Shown here in pieces: positions 21,966-28,022 of a stretch of 35,874 bases of DNA. Numbering within the stretch: position 1 is the first letter of the stretch; each line of letters opens with the position of its first letter. Made by a program: the position numbers and the translations under genes. Source of the stretch: a virus; IMG/VR virus record IMGVR_UViG_3300029258_003225, positions 1-35,874 of that record. One strand, 5' to 3'. The notes below the pieces were generated by a model. The model was given only the letters and a program-made list of their open reading frames with translations. It made no database searches and was not told the DNA's origin.

Positions 21966-22722
21966 GTTAGTTTCGAATATTACGAAAAATATGCTTCAAT
22001 TTTCGGATGGTGATCTAATTGTTTTGGGGCGAAGAACTCCTCTCACACAGGAGATTTCATGGTTTGATGAGCCAAAATTGTGTAAAGACGTATCGTGTTC
22101 AGTGTGTGGATTTAATTTTGGGCACTTTTGTCCAAAAGATAAAACCTGGTGTTGCGGAAGATGTTACAAGCCAACGGTTGGAACCCAGCCAACTAGATAC
22201 GTTCCGAAAGTTAATTCAATAGAAGAGTTTGGGGTCTTGGGATCTTTCGTTTCCGCAAACATCGAGAACTGTAAAAGAGAAGGTCTCAAACCTTTTTTAA
22301 CACAAATCGCCTCAACTCCTACTGGATTTATCCTATTTCAAGGAGATTTTCAAGTGGGAAAAACCTACGCAGCGTGTGCGTGCTTAGAAGAGTATCGTAG
22401 ACTTGGTGGTACAAATGGGTATTTTAAGCGATTTTCAGATTTATTTTCAGATTGGAAAGAAAGTTTGAATATCAAAGGAGAGGAAAGAGGGTTAAGGGAA
22501 AAATATAATACACTCCAGTTCCTAATATTAGACGATATTGGAGTAAGAGAGCCGCCGACTGCGTTTCAAGATTTTTTCTATTGTCTTATTGACTCAAGAA
22601 AGACAAATGATAAACTTACGACGTTATTGACTACAAATTTATCAAATAGTGAGCTATCTGAACTATATGGGGCGAGAATTTTGAGTCGGATAGCTCAAGC
22701 TAATACTGTTAAATTTAAATAG
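21958..22722 (+). CDS. DnaC/IstB-type helicase-loader ATPase
   Basis: The 254-residue protein has an N-terminal Cys-rich zinc site (about residues 43-72: CSVCGF, FCPKDKTWCCGRC), as in DnaC-like phage loaders. The AAA+ domain follows: Walker A GDFQVGKT (129-136), Walker B LILDDIG (189-195), sensor-1-like LTTLLTTNLSNSELSELYG and arginine-finger-like ARILSRIAQ. It would bring the host replicative helicase to the initiator complex. The start lies inside the end of the initiator gene, so translation is coupled. Confidence 0.85.
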   Translation: MSKLVSNITKNMLQFSDGDLIVLGRRTPLTQEISWFDEPKLCKDVSCSVCGFNFGHFCPKDKTWCCGRCYKPTVGTQPTRYVPKVNSIEEFGVLGSFVSANIENCKREGLKPFLTQIASTPTGFILFQGDFQVGKTYAACACLEEYRRLGGTNGYFKRFSDLFSDWKESLNIKGEERGLREKYNTLQFLILDDIGVREPPTAFQDFFYCLIDSRKTNDKLTTLLTTNLSNSELSELYGARILSRIAQANTVKFK

Positions 22723-22728
22723 GCACCC

Positions 22729-22745
22729 TGTCGGAAATTCCGACA
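22729..22745. promoter_or_regulatory. 17-bp perfect palindrome downstream of the loader gene
   Basis: TGTCGGAA-A-TTCCGACA is a perfect inverted repeat 6 bases after the helicase-loader stop. It has no T-run, so it is an operator or RNA hairpin candidate rather than an intrinsic terminator. It could control the small gene that follows. Confidence 0.5.
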
Positions 22746-22825
22746 TGTTCGATTTAAGCAAAGGCTTAAAAATTGACAACCAAAGAACTCACAAAATCGA
22801 GCTAGATCAATCGAAAAGGACTAAT

Positions 22826-23008
22826 ATGACCAAAACCACTCGGAAAGAAAGTTTTTTGAATACAGAGCAAATAAATGCCGTTGTAATGGGTTTTGATAAA
22901 GTAATGGAATACAATGATCTTGAAAAACTCAAACAACAGGGCTGGGAGATATATAACGATAAAACAAAAAGTGCTATACAGCGAGCTAGTGCCGTGTATA
23001 CATTTTGA
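22826..23008 (+). CDS. Small hypothetical protein after the replication genes
   Basis: The preferred start is the ATG at 22826 after AAAAGGA, giving 60 residues (MTKTTRKESFLNTEQINAVV). An in-frame ATG at 22745 overlaps the palindrome and has no ribosome site. The protein is helical and mixed-charge (MGFDKVMEYNDLEKLKQQGW, EIYNDKTKSAIQRASAVYTF). No family recognised; possibly a small replication accessory. Confidence 0.5.
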   Translation: MTKTTRKESFLNTEQINAVVMGFDKVMEYNDLEKLKQQGWEIYNDKTKSAIQRASAVYTF

Positions 23009-23560
23009 TGTACAAGAAACTTTTTTAATATATCAAAATAAATCTTTAACGTTGGAAAAGTCATCGTTTTCTAGAAAAAATCACTGTTTTACATGCCAAA
23101 TGCTCAAAAATTACTGTTTTTTTCAACATATACACAGAATATGTCCATTCCGTGTGCACGAAATCTCTAGAATTCACCCTTAAAAATAAAAAACCCAAGC
23201 TGAGCTATCACCCAGCCTGGGAAACATTTCATTAGAAGAACACATGCTTATATGGTTAAAAAAATGTTTTTATAAAGCAGAAAACTTGCTTCAACTAAGA
23301 TTAACCTTATCAACAATTTCCACCAACCAAAAAGAGGATTAAATAGAATTGGAATTGTTTATCTTCTTCTTTATGTGGTGTTGAAGTTGTTGATAACTCA
23401 GCTAGAAAAATCCAACTTTTGTACAAAACCTGGATTTTCTTGTTTTTTCTCTACCCTATAACAGGCGTCTAAAGCGTATTTTCAAATTCTTGTCTTTTTT
23501 TGTCTTTTTTTGTTCATAGATTTAATACAACTGATCATGGATTTAACAAAATTAAACAAA
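23009..23560. other. 552-base gap between convergent blocks
   Basis: Apart from the terminator at 23182-23221 this gap holds no convincing gene. Inverted arms TTATCAACAA (23307-23316) and TTGTTGATAA (23387-23396) are 70 bases apart. A hairpin AAAATCCA/TGGATTTT (23407-23438) followed by CTTGTTTTTT could terminate rightward RNA. TGTCTTTTTTT is repeated twice near 23500. A structured non-coding RNA is possible. Confidence 0.4.
23182..23221 (-). terminator. Strong leftward intrinsic terminator
   Basis: On the minus strand CCCAGGCTG and CAGCTTGGG form a 9-bp stem with one G-U pair around a 10-base loop. TTTTTTATTTTT follows. It lies about 340 bases beyond the sigma-like gene and would end the leftward regulatory block before it reaches the replication genes. 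Confidence 0.8.
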
Positions 23561-23968
23561 TTAAGCGTCTATGCCTTTGACATACTTGTCATACACAGAG
23601 TTTTGAACAAGATGTGCTAAGGGTTTTGAACGAGATTCATGGCGTAGTTTTCTTAAAGCTTTGATCTCAATCTGGCGAATACGCTCTCTTGTGATGTTAA
23701 ATTCTTTACCAACAGAATCTAGCGTTAAGGAATTTACAGAGAGGAACCCAAATCTTGCGAGGACGACAAGCTTCTCTCTTTCAGATAGTGTATTTAAAAT
23801 AGCTTTAATGCCGTCTAAGAGATATTTCTTGTCAATTTCGTCTCTAAAATCCGAATTATCAGAGAGATTTAGGGTCTCGTTGTCAAGATCAGGCTGAATT
23901 AGAGAGTCAAAAGAACAGAAGTGGCGAGATGGAAGCTCTTTTAGTGATGGCTTCCACTCTTTTGCCAT
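23561..23968 (-). CDS. Sigma-factor region-4-only protein
   Basis: The 135-residue protein has a sigma70 region 4: LSEREKLVVLARFG (residues 61-74), then LTLDSVGKEFNITRERIRQI (81-100) and EIKALRKLRHESRSK. That is a complete helix-turn-helix that in sigma factors binds the -35 element and the beta-flap of RNA polymerase. Sigma regions 1-3 are absent; the N-terminal ~45 residues are unrelated and acidic. It may redirect host polymerase to late phage promoters or act as an anti-sigma competitor. It begins immediately after the stop of the 47-residue membrane protein and is the last gene before the terminator. Confidence 0.82.
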   Translation of the reverse strand: MAKEWKPSLKELPSRHFCSFDSLIQPDLDNETLNLSDNSDFRDEIDKKYLLDGIKAILNTLSEREKLVVLARFGFLSVNSLTLDSVGKEFNITRERIRQIEIKALRKLRHESRSKPLAHLVQNSVYDKYVKGIDA

Positions 23969-24112
23969 CTATCCATTCCTCTCAATGCCAAATCTAGGAG
24001 GATACTCATCAAATTCGTCGCCTTCATCTATTTCGCTTAGAAGAAAGATAAGCATTACGATCAATATAGTAAAAGCGACTCCAAAAATATAAAACTTATA
24101 GTTTTGCAACAT
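23969..24112 (-). CDS. 47-residue single-span membrane protein
   Basis: GGAGG lies 11 bases upstream of the ATG at 24112. The product starts MLQNYKFYIFGVAFTILIVM, has one transmembrane helix, and ends in an acidic cytoplasmic-type tail (SEIDEGDEFDEYPPRFGIER). Its TAG stop directly abuts the ATG of the sigma-like gene, so the two are translated together. A membrane partner for that regulator is conceivable but unproven. Confidence 0.55.
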   Translation of the reverse strand: MLQNYKFYIFGVAFTILIVMLIFLLSEIDEGDEFDEYPPRFGIERNG

Positions 24113-24138
24113 TTAGTCAAAGTCCTCCGTATGATATT

Positions 24139-24333
24139 TTATCTTTTTAATCGATGAATTTTTAGGTTTCGATAGCATGTATTCGTGTTATCTAAAACTA
24201 ATTTTACAACTTTAAAAATTGCTTTTTCTCTACTCTCTTCTACGGCATAGAATTCTTTATCTGTAGTGTGCGCTATCCAATCATAATCATTCATTGATCG
24301 TTTGATAGTTATATTAAGAGTATTAATTAACAT
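24139..24333 (-). CDS. Small hypothetical protein (DUF-like)
   Basis: The start at 24333 (MLINTLNITIKRSMNDYDWI, 64 residues) follows the upstream stop by 5 bases and has GGGGAA upstream. The protein reads as strand-helix-strand: YDWIAHTTDKEFYAVEESRE, KAIFKVVKLVLDNTNTCYRN. No family recognised. The longer frame with an earlier start would overlap the secreted-protein gene. Confidence 0.5.
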   Translation of the reverse strand: MLINTLNITIKRSMNDYDWIAHTTDKEFYAVEESREKAIFKVVKLVLDNTNTCYRNLKIHRLKR

Positions 24334-24338
24334 GCAAG

Positions 24339-24620
24339 CTATAGTTCCCCATAGGCTTTCTTTGATATTTTTTGTATATTTCTCATGCAATCACGTTTAA
24401 ATTGCTTGTCTTGGAGTTTTTCAGCTACATAAAGCCTCATTAACCAAGTATGCAAGTCATTTTCTACTGACGTATGATCTAAACAGGTGAGCTCATATAA
24501 AGCCGCGTCATAGACTTTTTCATTAATTATCTGCCAAATATAAGCTTGATCGTCGATTGTTGATTGTACGGCAAATAGAGCCACTGGTAGGCAAATTAAG
24601 CTAAGCATTAGTTTTTTCAC
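24339..24620 (-). CDS. Small exported protein with signal peptide
   Basis: A GTG start at 24620 has GAGG upstream. The 93 residues begin with a classical signal peptide, MKKLMLSLICLPVALFA followed by VQS, with a likely cleavage near residue 17. The mature ~75 residues are helical and charged (DDQAYIWQIINEKVYDAALY, WLMRLYVAEKLQDKQFKRDC). Exported small phage proteins often act in superinfection exclusion or lysis. Neither is proven here. Confidence 0.6.
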   Translation of the reverse strand: MKKLMLSLICLPVALFAVQSTIDDQAYIWQIINEKVYDAALYELTCLDHTSVENDLHTWLMRLYVAEKLQDKQFKRDCMRNIQKISKKAYGEL

Positions 24621-24689
24621 CGACTACCTCGTTGTTAGATTTTGTATTTTTTAAATTTAATTTTACATCCAGAAGCTTTTGGTATCTCT

Positions 24690-25031
24690 TTAACTTTTGT
24701 ACTTAAGTCGGAACCATACTTCTCGGTGATGGACATTATCGACCCAAGGACTATAAAGGGGTCTTTTCGTAATGTTTTTATCTTTTTCGCTAAGATTTTC
24801 TTCTTTCTTCTTAATCCGCTCATATAGATCTAAAAACCCCTTTTCGAGTGCTTTGAAACGCTCTTGCCTCTTAGCATTATAAGACACTTTTTTATGCAGT
24901 TTATTTTTTACGCTTAAATAGGCGTCCAAAATGTCTCTAAGTGTAAACGTTGGTAGCGGCATATTTAATAGTTCTGAGTTGTAAAATTGATTAATCTCGC
25001 AAATAATGTTAATGTCGACCTCTTTAGCCAT
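24690..25031 (-). CDS. Small basic hypothetical protein
   Basis: The start at 25031 (MAKEVDINIICEINQFYNSE, 113 residues) lies inside the end of the upstream gene with AGAAGG upstream. It has helical, Lys/Arg-rich stretches (SVKNKLHKKVSYNAKRQERF, KALEKGFLDLYERIKKKEEN) and ends VHHREVWFRLKYKS. No recognised motif; a nucleic-acid-binding role is possible from its charge. Confidence 0.5.
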   Translation of the reverse strand: MAKEVDINIICEINQFYNSELLNMPLPTFTLRDILDAYLSVKNKLHKKVSYNAKRQERFKALEKGFLDLYERIKKKEENLSEKDKNITKRPLYSPWVDNVHHREVWFRLKYKS

Positions 25032-25215
25032 CCTTCTTCTCTGTCTTCTCAGTTTTTCTCTCCATTTCCATTCTAATCTCATTAATCGAAGATTCAAGAT
25101 TTCTTTTTAATAACGATCGAACAGCTTTTTCTACTAATGGATGCTTTCCAGCATTTTCATCATTAATTATAATAAATTTAGCTATAGATCCATCACTTAG
25201 CTCTATGTCTTCCAT
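25024..25215 (-). CDS. Small hypothetical protein
   Basis: The 63-residue protein begins MEDIELSDGSIAKFIIINDE and has a central helix (HPLVEKAVRSLLKRNLESSI) and a charged tail (EKTEKKDG). It overlaps both neighbours by a few bases, as is usual for this block. Function unknown. Confidence 0.45.
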   Translation of the reverse strand: MEDIELSDGSIAKFIIINDENAGKHPLVEKAVRSLLKRNLESSINEIRMEMERKTEKTEKKDG

Positions 25216-25403
25216 TTACAAAGTCCATTAATGGTAATCAAAAGGTATGCAAAGAAAAGAGCGCACATAGCCCACTCCAAAATGCAGGCGTTATAGATAC
25301 AAAACCCTAGGTTTGAGATAACCCAAAAGTAAAAACCCCTCTTTTCGCCTTGAGAGTTAAAAAATGCACCAATAAGCGCAATAATAGTTAAGATCCAGGA
25401 CAT
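25203..25403 (-). CDS. Minimal PnuC-like membrane protein
   Basis: The 66-residue protein has GGAGGACAG before the ATG and three hydrophobic segments: WILTIIALIGAFFNS, FYFWVISNLGFCIYNACIL, and ALFFAYLLITINGLCKWK. The order and conserved residues (WxLTIIALIGxxxN, then GFxxWxxSNxxxxxYN, then a C-terminal xxxYxxxxxNGxxxW) resemble half of a PnuC nicotinamide riboside transporter. PnuC channels have about six to eight helices, so this would work as an oligomer or in another role. A NadR-like P-loop ATPase is encoded three genes upstream. The assignment is by pattern only. Confidence 0.55.
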   Translation of the reverse strand: MSWILTIIALIGAFFNSQGEKRGFYFWVISNLGFCIYNACILEWAMCALFFAYLLITINGLCKWKT

Positions 25404-25579
25404 CTGTCCTCCTGTATTTGTGCCGATTCTTGTAAGATTTTCAAGGCAATTGCTTGTATGACTATCGCAACGGCATCTTCTTCTTTTTCTTCCAAAGCGT
25501 AGCCGTCTATATATGATGAAGTAGCTAAATAGAGTGTTCCGTCTCTGAGATTGTATTGAGTTACTTCAATTGGCTGCAT
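25388..25579 (-). CDS. Small acidic hypothetical protein
   Basis: This 63-residue protein begins MQPIEVTQYNLRDGTLYLAT and continues with an acidic helix (DGYALEEKEEDAVAIVIQAI). AATAGGTGA precedes the ATG. It overlaps the PnuC-like gene by 16 bases. No family recognised. Confidence 0.45.
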   Translation of the reverse strand: MQPIEVTQYNLRDGTLYLATSSYIDGYALEEKEEDAVAIVIQAIALKILQESAQIQEDRCPGS

Positions 25580-25586
25580 ATTTCAC

Positions 25587-25847
25587 CTATTTCTCAAAAA
25601 ATCCGTATGCATCAGCTATTCCAAGATCTACAAATTTCGCCAGCTCTTCTCTCATCTCGATCTTATCTTTTGAGAGCATGTGCAAGAGGTACGAGGAGTT
25701 GTATATAGTCGAGAGCAGCGTTATTGTTACCTCTTCCGTCCTTTCTATAATTTCTTCTTCTGAGGCGTCCTTGAGTCCTTCAAAATACCCTTCGATAAAC
25801 TCATGGAAATCAGCGCTTTTCTCTTTTAGTTTTTCTGCTAGCGACAT
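25587..25847 (-). CDS. Small helical hypothetical protein
   Basis: The start at 25847 (MSLAEKLKEKSADFHEFIEG, 86 residues) follows AAGGCG; an upstream in-frame GTG is less likely. The protein is helical and acidic (FEGLKDASEEEIIERTEEVT, then MLSKDKIEMREELAKFVDLG). No family recognised. Confidence 0.5.
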   Translation of the reverse strand: MSLAEKLKEKSADFHEFIEGYFEGLKDASEEEIIERTEEVTITLLSTIYNSSYLLHMLSKDKIEMREELAKFVDLGIADAYGFFEK

Positions 25848-25859
25848 AAACACGCCTTT

Positions 25860-26396
25860 TTAAAATATTTTATTTACCAATTCATCAATATCTTTTGAAA
25901 AGACATACTTAGACGGAAAAACAATTAAATCTTGTTTTTTTAAATCAATTATTTTAGCAAATTGATCATGTACAGTCTCTTGAAACTCTTGATCTGTACT
26001 TCTAACGCCATCAAATGCGGGCTCTTCGCCTGAGGGAGTTACAAAAATGATATAATCGTATGTCAACATCCACTCTTCTGCAAAGATTCTTAATCCCTCA
26101 TAGTTTGCCTGAGGGCTATCGATTGCCTTGAGATAACAGATCGGGTCAATAGCAGACCGATCACAGACAATGCATTGTGTTTTTTGTTTTTTAGCATCCA
26201 GTTCGCGTTTAATTTGTGTTGTAATAATCCAATTCGCGCCGTCTGTATCGAAATCTTTATTAAGTGGGAATGGATTAGCCCTGGCGACTTCACCGACGAC
26301 CTGCGTTGAGAGGCCTTTTTCTTGGGCCTTTGCAGCCAGCATGTAGGCTAGCGTTGTCTTGCCTGTACCGTGTGTTCCGATGATTGCTATTTTCAT
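25860..26396 (-). CDS. P-loop ATPase, NadR-kinase-like (AAA_28 type)
   Basis: The 178-residue protein has Walker A GTHGTGKT (residues 7-14) after a hydrophobic strand (MKIAII). Then follow VVGEVARANPFPLNKDF, a DRS motif (79-81), ICYLKA, and FDGVRSTDQEFQE (128-140). The 'xDGxRSxDxEFQ' element matches the kinase domain of NadR and related AAA_28 NTPases, which phosphorylate nicotinamide riboside or similar substrates. With the PnuC-like gene nearby it may support NAD salvage, but other nucleoside or protein substrates are equally possible. It follows a repeat-rich regulatory gap. Confidence 0.7.
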   Translation of the reverse strand: MKIAIIGTHGTGKTTLAYMLAAKAQEKGLSTQVVGEVARANPFPLNKDFDTDGANWIITTQIKRELDAKKQKTQCIVCDRSAIDPICYLKAIDSPQANYEGLRIFAEEWMLTYDYIIFVTPSGEEPAFDGVRSTDQEFQETVHDQFAKIIDLKKQDLIVFPSKYVFSKDIDELVNKIF

Positions 26397-26551
26397 TATT
26401 TGTGTCTCGTTTTTTGTTACTTTCGCTTCTCTGCCTCAAAATCTACCAATTTTCTACCAATTACTTATCAATTGGTAAATAGCTTACTTTCTTTTTGTCA
26501 CTCAAACTGGAAAAGTGTCACTCAAACTGGAAAAGTGTCGCTCAAATGTCA
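26397..26551. promoter_or_regulatory. Repeat-rich control region upstream of the ATPase gene
   Basis: There are two perfect tandem copies of GTCACTCAAACTGGAAAAGT (26497-26516, 26517-26536) followed by a partial third (GTCGCTCAAA). TACCAATT occurs at 26444 and 26455, and its inverse AATTGGTA at 26470, forming an 8-bp inverted pair. A protein-binding regulatory array for the leftward ATPase gene is likely. No clear consensus promoter is visible. Confidence 0.55.
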
Positions 26552-26776
26552 TTAAAACATATCCTCTGTGTATGGAACCGTCTGGTCAGGTAAAGTAGGC
26601 AAAGGCATCCAATAATCGATTTTTATATAAAAATCTTGAAAAGAAGCACATGGGATAAAAGCGTCGATTTCCTCGTCATAATAGCAGAGGATTGGATAGC
26701 CTGTTTGTCCTTTTTGGCAACCCAAAACCGTTTGATCATCTGTCGGTTTTTGTTGATTAAAGTTGATCCATTCCAT
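26552..26776 (-). CDS. DUF551-like protein with acidic C-terminal tip
   Basis: The 74-residue protein fits DUF551: MEWINFNQQKPTDDQTVLGC, PILCYYDEEIDAFIPCASFQ, then the signature YWMPLPTLP. DUF551 proteins are common in phages and have no known function. Its last residues, VPYTEDMF, nearly repeat the end of the upstream protein (IPYSEDMF). The ATG overlaps the upstream stop by one base (TGATG). Confidence 0.7.
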   Translation of the reverse strand: MEWINFNQQKPTDDQTVLGCQKGQTGYPILCYYDEEIDAFIPCASFQDFYIKIDYWMPLPTLPDQTVPYTEDMF

Positions 26777-27105
26777 CAAAACATATCTTCAGAATATGGG
26801 ATACTAGTCTCAGACAACGCTTGTTGACCGAACTTCTCTTTAATATAATCCTCTACAAGCTTCAGCACTTTTTCTTTAAATCTAGCCCCAGTGTCTTTAC
26901 CAAACCACCAGTAGTCTTTGTAAATCTCTTTCCCATCTTTATCTTTGCCTTTAAAAGAGGGGCCTGCAATAAATAAACCACCGTTCAGCGTACGAATGAC
27001 CTTCATTTTGCTAAAATATAGATCCCATTCTGGAATCTTTAATCCAAACTCACCTACGATCTTGCTTTCAGGATCTCTTGATTTAAAATAGTATGTGATT
27101 TCCAT
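26776..27105 (-). CDS. Possible ssDNA-binding protein with SSB-like acidic tip
   Basis: The 109-residue protein has a beta-rich core (EITYYFKSRDPESKIVGEFG, YFSKMKVIRTLNGGLFIAGP, KEIYKDYWWFGKDTGARFKE) with aromatic and Lys/Arg side chains. This is reminiscent of small OB-fold or SpoVG-like nucleic-acid-binding proteins. A helix (KVLKLVEDYIKEKFG) and a short linker lead to IPYSEDMF. Bacterial SSB proteins end in a hydrophobic-acidic tip (DDDIPF) that recruits partners; this tip is similar in acidity and terminal Phe. AGAGAG precedes the ATG. The assignment is inferred and not certain. Confidence 0.5.
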   Translation of the reverse strand: MEITYYFKSRDPESKIVGEFGLKIPEWDLYFSKMKVIRTLNGGLFIAGPSFKGKDKDGKEIYKDYWWFGKDTGARFKEKVLKLVEDYIKEKFGQQALSETSIPYSEDMF

Positions 27106-27118
27106 TTTTTCTCTCTTC

Positions 27119-27346
27119 TTAGTTTTGCTCTTTAATCCATTCGACTAGGTCTCTCTTCGGAATCACGAATTTTCTCTTTGACAACCTAACTAAGGGGAAG
27201 TTTTTATGTCTCAATCTCCACCAATTGAACTTCTTTTTGCTCTCAAAAAGTCCGATTTCAATTAGATCCTCAAGCTGCAAGAGATTCTTTTTGTGGAAAT
27301 TATTTCTGATGATTGATAAAACGGTATTAACTGCTTTTCCTTGCAT
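27119..27346 (-). CDS. Small DNA-binding-type protein
   Basis: The 75-residue basic protein begins MQGKAVNTVLSIIRNNFHKK. It has two helices followed by a wing-like ending, RLSKRKFVIPKRDLVEWIKE, similar to the C-terminal half of excisionase or winged helix-turn-helix proteins. It is the first gene after a strong leftward promoter, so it is probably an early regulator. Confidence 0.6.
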   Translation of the reverse strand: MQGKAVNTVLSIIRNNFHKKNLLQLEDLIEIGLFESKKKFNWWRLRHKNFPLVRLSKRKFVIPKRDLVEWIKEQN

Positions 27347-27381
27347 ACTCAGCCCTTGAAGGATTTAATAAGTTTAATAGG

Positions 27382-27410
27382 ATTATATATAATGCAAAAA
27401 GAAATGACAA
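27382..27410 (-). promoter_or_regulatory. Strong leftward sigma70-type promoter
   Basis: On the minus strand TTGTCA (27405-27410) and TATAAT (27382-27387) are separated by 17 bases. They match consensus at five and six of six positions. Transcription would begin near 27375, about 30 bases before the ATG at 27346, and drive the leftward regulatory block. Confidence 0.75.
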
Positions 27411-27550
27411 TAGAAGAAGATATAAAAATGGCTAATTTTTACAAAAAATTGGAATTGATCGACAGGGAGTTAGCCGAGAAATTGGAAAGAAGCTATCAAG
27501 AAAAGAAAGATGTTTTGGCTACTTCTTCTTTGAAGGCTTCTTCCATTTAG
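27392..27550 (+). CDS. Doubtful small rightward protein
   Basis: The 52-residue frame begins MQKEMTIEEDIKMANFYKKL and is helical with ELAEKLERSYQEKKD. It starts inside the leftward promoter and overlaps the convergent 39-residue gene by 32 bases. AGGA lies upstream, but no rightward promoter is clear. Coding composition is plausible, position is not. Confidence 0.35.
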   Translation: MQKEMTIEEDIKMANFYKKLELIDRELAEKLERSYQEKKDVLATSSLKASSI

Positions 27551-27638
27551 GCTTTTTGGCGTGTTCAGCAAACTTCTTGGCCACTTCAGGCTTTTGAGAA
27601 TATAGAAATTTGCGCTGCTTAGAGCTTTTAAAAGGCAT
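27519..27638 (-). CDS. 39-residue basic phage protein
   Basis: The ATG at 27638 begins MPFKSSKQRKFLYSQKPEVA and the protein ends with KKPKWKKPSKKK. 'MPFKSxxQRxFL...P(E/K)xAKK(F/W)AxH' is a familiar small basic phage protein pattern of unknown function. It starts 2 bases after the upstream stop. Confidence 0.6.
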   Translation of the reverse strand: MPFKSSKQRKFLYSQKPEVAKKFAEHAKKPKWKKPSKKK

Positions 27639-27640
27639 TG

Positions 27641-27847
27641 TTAAGGCGCCTCAATGATGGTTAGCTCTCTGATATCCCCTAATATTTTTTCTTCCTCATC
27701 AGAGACATTTTCGCCATATTTGAGCCTGTTGCGGATTAATTGGTTAATTTGATCCAATGCTATCTTATAGCTATAAGCATGTGCGTATATCAATAGGTCC
27801 TCATGCTCGTCATCACAACAAGCTTCAACTTCAAGTTTTATTTTCAT
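27641..27847 (-). CDS. Small acidic hypothetical protein
   Basis: The 68-residue protein has MKIKLEVEACCDDEHEDLLI, then helices SYKIALDQINQLIRNRLKYG and EEEKILGDIRELT. Short proteins with 'ALxxIxxxIRxxLKYG' are common in phages, function unknown. It overlaps the upstream membrane protein by 17 bases. Confidence 0.55.
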   Translation of the reverse strand: MKIKLEVEACCDDEHEDLLIYAHAYSYKIALDQINQLIRNRLKYGENVSDEEEKILGDIRELTIIEAP

Positions 27848-28022
27848 TTTCCATGCTCTCAGGCGTTAGGTCAATATCTATGTCACTGTGATGTTCTACA
27901 ATATCTTCGATAATTTCTTCTACAGCACTATCATCTTCATATCCTGGAAACATCTTTTTAATTCCCCAAAAGGAAAGAAGTAATATAGGTATGATAACTG
28001 CGATAACGATTAATTTTTTCAT
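27831..28022 (-). CDS. Small single-span membrane protein with acidic tail
   Basis: The 63-residue protein starts MKKLIVIAVIIPILLLSFWG, an N-terminal membrane anchor. The tail contains SAVEEIIEDIVEHHSDIDID followed by LTPES, a '(V/P)VEEhhEdhh...hDLTP' pattern seen in small membrane proteins of several tailed phages. The ATG overlaps the upstream stop (ATGA). It lies at the end of the fibre cluster, where lysis genes often occur, so a lysis role is possible but unproven. Confidence 0.6.
   Translation of the reverse strand: MKKLIVIAVIIPILLLSFWGIKKMFPGYEDDSAVEEIIEDIVEHHSDIDIDLTPESMENENKT

Noticed and set aside
23244-23342. 32-residue rightward frame (MLIWLKKCFYK...)
   Set aside because: No good ribosome site, it directly follows a terminator hairpin, and it overlaps the inverted-repeat region; chance is likely.
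24635-24823. 62-residue leftward reading frame
   Set aside because: Most of it overlaps the better-supported gene at 24690-25031, and neither its first start nor its internal ATG has a ribosome site.
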